DNA from: DASQFI01 sp050264575
GTDB taxonomy: Bacteria; Acidobacteriota; Vicinamibacteria; Vicinamibacterales; SCN-69-37
Length of the DNA: 8,871 nt
Direction of reading: 5' to 3'
Assembly: GCA_050264575.1 (NCBI GenBank)
Contig: JBLNGH010000089.1
Coordinates: forward strand, 1 to 8,871
Every line of letters begins with the position of its first letter. Position 1 is the stretch's first letter. Of this stretch, positions 5,631-8,871 are shown piece by piece. Below the pieces are notes generated by a model, which did not search any database, was not told the origin of the DNA, and saw only the letters and a list, made by a program, of their open reading frames with translations. Position numbers and translations under genes: made by a program.

Positions 5631-6911
5631 GTGTCGGAGCCCAGGGTCATCGTCGCCAACCGCGAAGATCTGTGGTGGTTGCTGTCCGAAGCCGCGCAGC
5701 TCGAGCACATGATCATGTGCCAGTACCTCTTTGCGGAGTTCAGCCTGAAACAGGGCACCGACGAAGGTCTCACCGCCGCGCAGGCAGGGGCCGTTGATCG
5801 GTGGCGCGAGACGCTGCACAGCATCGCGGTCGAGGAGATGCTGCACTTGGCCCTGGTCGCCAACCTGTCCACGGCCATCGGCGCTGCGCCGACGTTCGGA
5901 CGGCCCAACTTCCCCCAGCGCTCGGGTTATTTTCCGTCGCCGATCCAGCTGGACCTGCAGCCGTTTGGTGAGCAGGCGTTGCAGCACTTCCTGTATCTCG
6001 AGCGGCCCGAAGGGATGGAGCGTCAGGACGCCACGGGCTTCGTTCCCACCGCACCTCCGCGCGACCCGCTGGCAGCCGACGAGACCATGCCGCGTGGTCA
6101 GGAATACACGACGATCGGCCACCTGTACCGTGGCATTAGCGACGGGCTCCAGACCTTGGTCGCACGCGCCGGCGAGCAGGCGGTGTTCGTCGGTTCGCCG
6201 CGTGCGCAGGCGACACCCGAGCTGTTCCGCTGGCCGGGGCTGATCGCAGTGACCGATCTTGCATCTGCTTCAGCCGCGGTCGCGGAGATCATCGAGCAGG
6301 GTGAAGGCGCGCGCGGCGATTGGCGTCAGGCTCACTATGGTCGGTTCCTTGCGCTGTTCCACGAGTATCAGGACCTACGGGCACGAGACGCCTCGTTCGA
6401 GCCGACCCGGCCTGTCCTCGCCGCGTACACCCGCCAGCCATTCGACAACCCGGCGTCCGTGCCGATCATCGCCGAACCACGCACCCGCGACGTGGCCCAG
6501 TTGGCCGCGCTCAGCTACGAGTTGGTTCTGCAGACGCTGACTCGCTTCTTCACGCACACTGACGAGAGTGATCAACAGCTCGGTACACTGATCCGTGTGG
6601 CGGTGGGTCTGATGGCGGGTGTGCTCAGCCCGCTGGCAACGGAGCTGACCAGGCTGCCGGTCGGCGCGCCGCACGCGGGCTGCACGGCCGGCTTTGCGTT
6701 CGAGATGTCTTACACGCTGGGTAACTTCGTTCCCTGGCGCGAATCGGCTTGGGCCCTGCTCCACGAACGCACGTCCCTGCTCGCCGACCGCTGTACCGTT
6801 GCGGCCGCCGATCCCAACGCGCCCGCAGGAGTTCGCCAAGCCCAGAAACGCGCCACCGCGCTCGCGGCACTCCTGGCCACCCACGTCCCTGCCGCCGTAC
6901 GCCCCGTCTGA
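5631..6911 (+). CDS. VioB/RebD-type ferritin-like protein
   Basis: Encodes 426 aa from GTG at 5631, with GGAGG at 5620-5624 (6 nt spacing) inside the end of the Rieske gene and a 1-nt intergenic gap, so the two are translationally coupled. It belongs by motif to the ferritin-like family that includes the iminophenyl-pyruvate dimer synthase domain of VioB/RebD/StaD (bisindole biosynthesis). Helix 1 carries LEHMIMCQYLFAEFSLK (E25, E36). Helix 2 carries SIAVEEMLHLALVANL (E68, E69, H72; the ExxH of ferritin-like sites). A later helix carries HYGRFLALFHEYQDL (H244, E245). GAAPTFGRPNFP after helix 2 is typical. Family VioB/RebD proteins are about 1000 aa; this has only the ferritin-like part plus a C-terminal helical region (about 290-420). 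Predicted cytoplasmic di-iron or haem-free oxidative enzyme; the substrate is unknown and dimer synthase activity should not be assumed. Confidence 0.85.
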   Translation: MSEPRVIVANREDLWWLLSEAAQLEHMIMCQYLFAEFSLKQGTDEGLTAAQAGAVDRWRETLHSIAVEEMLHLALVANLSTAIGAAPTFGRPNFPQRSGYFPSPIQLDLQPFGEQALQHFLYLERPEGMERQDATGFVPTAPPRDPLAADETMPRGQEYTTIGHLYRGISDGLQTLVARAGEQAVFVGSPRAQATPELFRWPGLIAVTDLASASAAVAEIIEQGEGARGDWRQAHYGRFLALFHEYQDLRARDASFEPTRPVLAAYTRQPFDNPASVPIIAEPRTRDVAQLAALSYELVLQTLTRFFTHTDESDQQLGTLIRVAVGLMAGVLSPLATELTRLPVGAPHAGCTAGFAFEMSYTLGNFVPWRESAWALLHERTSLLADRCTVAAADPNAPAGVRQAQKRATALAALLATHVPAAVRPV

Positions 6912-7044
6912 GCCAACCGGGTCGCTAGCAGGGGGCGAGAGAACTGGCGCACATCGTCCGACGATCACGTCCGGTGCTTCCATCGCCGCGAAGTGCGCGG
7001 CCCGTGCAAGTCCGGCCACGTCGCGGCGACAAACCGCATTCAAC
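6912..7044. other. Convergent intergenic gap
   Basis: 133 bp between two converging stop codons. I see no strong stem with a T-run for either strand; the only palindrome is the short GTCGC-G-GCGAC near 7020. A minus-strand frame continuing past the VOC stop is not convincing. Confidence 0.4.
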
Positions 7045-7524
7045 TCAGCCTGGAAGATCCTCCGAGCGTTTTGCGGCGCGCTGGCCGCGCAGCAGGCCAG
7101 TGGACTGGCCGACTTCGATGAGATAGCCGTCTGGGTCTCGCATGTAACAGCGGATTTCCGCTCCCCGGTCGATCGGCGGCGTCACGAACTCCGCTCCTTT
7201 CGCCTTCCACTCCTCGTAGCAGAGTTGGATGTCGGCGACTCGCAAATTCATGAACATTGAGGTCGTGTTGCCGGGCTGGTAGTCGACGACCGAGATCTCC
7301 GGCTTGTCCGGAGTGGGTGGTCCGCCAGGGTTCATGATGATCCACGAATTGGACAGCTTCACTATGCAAGGGTTCTCGTCCATGACGACGGTGCCGCCCA
7401 AGACGCGCGAATAAAAGTCACGAGATCTCTCCACTTTGCGGACGGTGATGAACAACGCCACACGAATGCCTTCGTTGGGCGCAGGGAGATTGGCGAAGTC
7501 GATACCTGGCATAGGCTCTGCCAT
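7045..7524 (-). CDS. VOC family (glyoxalase/dioxygenase fold) protein
   Basis: Encodes 159 aa from ATG at 7524, chosen because AAAGGAG sits 6 nt upstream; the longer GTG start at 7542 would place the ribosome site inside the gene. Two beta-alpha-beta-beta-beta modules are visible: IRVALFITVRKVERSRDFYSRVLGGTVV ... IVKLSNSWIIMNPGG, then TSMFMNLRVADIQLCYEEW ... GAEFVTPPIDRGAEIRCYMRDPDGYLIEVGQS. The closing RDPDGYLIEV is the standard VOC signature, with Glu as a metal ligand. The usual His at the start of the first strand is replaced (ALFITV), so metal binding may be altered. Cytoplasmic; may be a lyase, isomerase, dioxygenase or a resistance protein, which cannot be told apart here. It converges on the ferritin-like gene. 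Confidence 0.88.
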   Translation of the reverse strand: MAEPMPGIDFANLPAPNEGIRVALFITVRKVERSRDFYSRVLGGTVVMDENPCIVKLSNSWIIMNPGGPPTPDKPEISVVDYQPGNTTSMFMNLRVADIQLCYEEWKAKGAEFVTPPIDRGAEIRCYMRDPDGYLIEVGQSTGLLRGQRAAKRSEDLPG

Positions 7525-7552
7525 GAAATGCTCCTTTGCCACGCAGGTCGGT

Positions 7553-7753
7553 CTAATGCGCGTTCGCCGAGGCTTGCCGAGCGGATCGTCCAGACAAGTC
7601 GGCCAGAACGTGGAGCGCGATTAGGTCTGTAAAACCGCCGAGAAAGGTCGCGAGAACATCACGCGTCGCCTGGTGCACGAGGCGATCATCGGCGTCGAAC
7701 TTCTCGTGCGCGTGACTGATGAGGACCTCGCGGCGGTCTGGACAGCCAGTCAA
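7553..7753 (-). pseudogene. Possible decayed gene fragment upstream of the VOC gene
   Basis: A minus-strand frame of 66 codons with only a TTG as a possible start (7753), bounded upstream by TGA at 7763-7765 and ending 28 nt before the VOC gene. Part of it looks protein-like (LVHQATRDVLATFLGGFTDL, LIALHVLADLSGRSA), with GC-rich third positions and alternating hydrophobic helices. No family recognised. Its upstream end lies about 15-35 nt from the second tRNA-Ser half, so it may be a gene truncated at that junction. Could be chance. Confidence 0.22.
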
Positions 7754-7780
7754 TCGTGTTCTTCAGCAGCACGCGCGGAG

Positions 7781-7828
7781 GGAATCAATTTCCAAGCGGG
7801 CTCCTTCAACCACTCGGACATCTCTCCG
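7781..7828 (-). repeat. Right direct repeat, copy B
   Basis: Partner of 4661-4708 (45/48 identical, same orientation, offset 3,120 bp). In this copy the tRNA half is bracketed by TTGATTC on both sides (minus strand: TTGATTCT before the acceptor, TTGATTCC after the loop), a 7-bp direct repeat. Confidence 0.9.
7789..7827 (-). pseudogene. tRNA-Ser(GGA) 5' half, copy B
   Basis: Same 39-nt half as copy A: GGAGAGA, TG, TCC-GAGTGGTTGAA-GGA, G, anticodon stem CCCGC (one change from CACGC) and loop TTGGAAA (anticodon GGA). It breaks at the same nucleotide, after A38. The next bases (TTGAT) do not pair with the stem, and no 3' half is present in the window. Confidence 0.85.
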
Positions 7829-8393
7829 CGTCTCGAGAATCAACGATTTACTGGCGTCAAGTCGCGACCGGAACCCGAATTGTGATAGACCCCTTAATCT
7901 CCGCAGCTTCACGACGGGCGCTGCCGCTGGGCCGTCCGGTTCCGGCCTTCCAGTATAGAACGCGGCAGACGCCCTCGTTCGGCGCTCTGCGACGCTCGTC
8001 CGCCTGCGCGGAAGGCAAGCTTCGAAGTCGAAAGCCGATTCTGGGGCGGGGCCCGTCGCGACCGACCGTCTGTGACGGTGACTGACGGTGAGATGGGCTT
8101 GGCACTAGTCCCCCGAAACGCTCTTGGCTGGCTTGTCCTCTCGCAGACCGATGAATTACCGGCTTGAGCCACTGGCATTCCGCCGCGGCGTAGATCTCGC
8201 GTTGATCGATGTCGCCCGTTCCAACGGCCGACGAGCGCACCTCTCAAAATTCTAGAACTGAATCTCCTTTACTGTTGCGGGACCCGGACGAATGGCGACG
8301 CATTCGAGACGATCTGCTCGGCACTGCCACAGGTCATTGGACCATCGAGTGTCGCCGTCCTGTTTTTCGCTTGCGTGCAAAGGAAGTCGGAAG
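7829..8393. other. Gene-less stretch between tRNA half B and the msrB remnant
   Basis: Several open frames exist on both strands (minus 7857-8247, plus 8209-8397), but their Arg/Ser/Pro-rich translations show no domain signature. A 10-bp tandem duplication TGACGGTGAC/TGACGGTGAG lies near 8072-8091. Probably a mosaic of decayed sequence. I see no RNA gene, terminator or promoter that I can defend. Confidence 0.5.
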
Positions 8394-8511
8394 ATGAAGA
8401 CATACAACAACGAATCTCGAAGCAGTGTCCCTGCTGACGCCAGAACAGTACCGCGTCACGCAGGAAGACGGAACGGAACGACCGTTTCAGAACGAATAAC
8501 GGGACAACAAT
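8394..8511 (+). pseudogene. msrB: Truncated, frameshifted methionine-R-sulfoxide reductase (msrB) 5' end
   Basis: ATG at 8394, preceded by AAGGAAG and GGAAG, begins MKTYNN, a common MsrB N-terminus. About 20 nt in, the homologous frame shifts by +1 and continues LEAVSLLTPEQYRVTQEDG, then TERPFQNE, the hallmark N-terminal block of MsrB. The expected EYWDN reads E-stop-R-D-N: TAA replaces TAC at 8497-8499 and CGG replaces TGG. Homology ends at about 8511. The selenium/zinc-site Cys motifs and the catalytic Cys are absent, so it cannot reduce methionine sulfoxide. Two separate lesions plus truncation mean an old pseudogene rather than a sequencing slip. The MDR gene starts 23 nt after the homology ends, so a deletion or insertion joint lies at about 8511-8520. 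Confidence 0.8.
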
Positions 8512-8522
8512 AGGACAGGACA

Positions 8523-8528
8523 GGGAGG
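8523..8528 (+). promoter_or_regulatory. Strong ribosome binding site of the MDR gene
   Basis: GGGAGG, 6 nt before ATG at 8535; it fixes the start, immediately after the msrB remnant. Confidence 0.7.
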
Positions 8529-8534
8529 CGGACG

Positions 8535-8871
8535 ATGAAGGCGATCGTGGTGACGGACCAGGCTGCGGGACCGGCCGGGATGACGCTGGTGGAGCGGCCC
8601 GAGCCGCAGGCAGCGATAAACGACGTCGTCGTTCAGGTTCATGCGTCGGGATTCGTCCCGACTGAGCTGGCGTGGCCCTCGACCTGGACCGATCGCCTCG
8701 ACCGTGACCGGACGCCGTCGATCCCCGGGCACGAGCTGGCCGGAGTGGTCACCGCCCTCGGCTATGGTACGAGGGGGCTGTCGGTGGGACAGCGGGTGTT
8801 CGGCCTCACGGATTGGACTCGCGACGGCACCCTGGCGGAGTATGTGGCCGTCGAGGCACGCAACCTCGCGC
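8535..8871 (+). CDS. Zinc-type MDR NADP-dependent oxidoreductase (5' part)
   Basis: The frame is open to the right edge (112 codons), so only the N-terminal catalytic domain is seen. MKAIVVTDQAAG, LVERPEPQAAINDVVVQVHA, SGFVPTELAWPS, PSIPGHELAGVVTALGYGT, GLSVGQRVFGLTDWTRDGTL and AEYVAVEARNLA follow the MDR order: GroES-like domain with PGHELAGVV and the VGQRVFG turn. The Rossmann NAD(P)-binding fold should lie beyond the window. It is probably a quinone-oxidoreductase-like enzyme; the substrate is not predictable. This gene is intact as far as seen, although it sits directly on a msrB scar. It is a different MDR protein from the adh remnant at 4255-4419 and cannot be its missing N-terminus in this arrangement. 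Confidence 0.9.
   Translation, partial: MKAIVVTDQAAGPAGMTLVERPEPQAAINDVVVQVHASGFVPTELAWPSTWTDRLDRDRTPSIPGHELAGVVTALGYGTRGLSVGQRVFGLTDWTRDGTLAEYVAVEARNLA

Noticed and set aside
8209..8397. 62-codon plus-strand frame (RDPDEWRRIRDDLLG...)
   Set aside because: Short, no family, ends at the msrB remnant start; insufficient evidence.
1..8871. CRISPR array, rRNA, insertion sequence or transposase
   Set aside because: No regularly spaced repeats, no rRNA sequence, and no transposase or integrase motifs on either strand.

Overview
The window is high-GC bacterial DNA from a Gram-negative organism. Three consecutive genes encode envelope proteins: a beta-barrel ending in phenylalanine, a lipoprotein, and a secreted tyrosine-rich protein. 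Overall style (GC-rich codons, DUF2092-type lipoprotein, many decayed intergenic stretches) fits a soil or metagenomic lineage such as Acidobacteriota (Vicinamibacteria-like). That placement is inference from style only.

Left block (1-3874, minus strand). A secreted helical protein of unknown function (3362-3874) is followed by two small open frames (3222-3359 and 3076-3195). Then comes a tight envelope operon: outer-membrane beta-barrel (2311-3036), DUF2092-like lipoprotein (1475-2302), and a secreted Tyr-rich DUF6515-like protein that runs off the left edge (1-1478). The last two genes overlap by ATGA. The leftmost gene has no stop in the window and is easy to miss, because a long antisense frame lies opposite it.

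Middle (3875-5299) is mostly gene-poor and looks like a scar. It contains a GC hairpin in the leader of the 3874 gene, a larger stem-loop at 4048-4079, the C-terminal remnant of a zinc-type alcohol dehydrogenase (about 4255-4419, plus), and a 39-nt 5' half of a tRNA-Ser(GGA) gene (minus strand, 4669-4707).

Module (5300-7524). A stand-alone Rieske [2Fe-2S] ferredoxin is separated by 1 nt from a VioB/RebD-type ferritin-like protein. Convergent to these is a VOC (glyoxalase/dioxygenase fold) protein. Immediately beyond, at 7789-7827, is a second copy of the same tRNA-Ser 5' half in the same orientation. The Rieske/ferritin-like/VOC set is therefore bracketed by direct repeats 3,120 bp apart (45 of 48 bases identical). 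This is the most interesting structure here: it looks like the footprint of site-specific insertion at a tRNA-Ser anticodon loop, although no integrase is visible.

Right block (7830-8871). About 560 bp without a recognisable gene is followed by a decayed msrB start (8394-8511; frameshift, then premature stop). An intact medium-chain dehydrogenase/reductase gene begins at 8535 and runs off the right edge.

Functionally, the left block is an envelope operon of unknown purpose. The middle module looks like a small oxidative enzyme set. The remnants of adh, msrB and tRNA-Ser mark repeated insertion and deletion between them.
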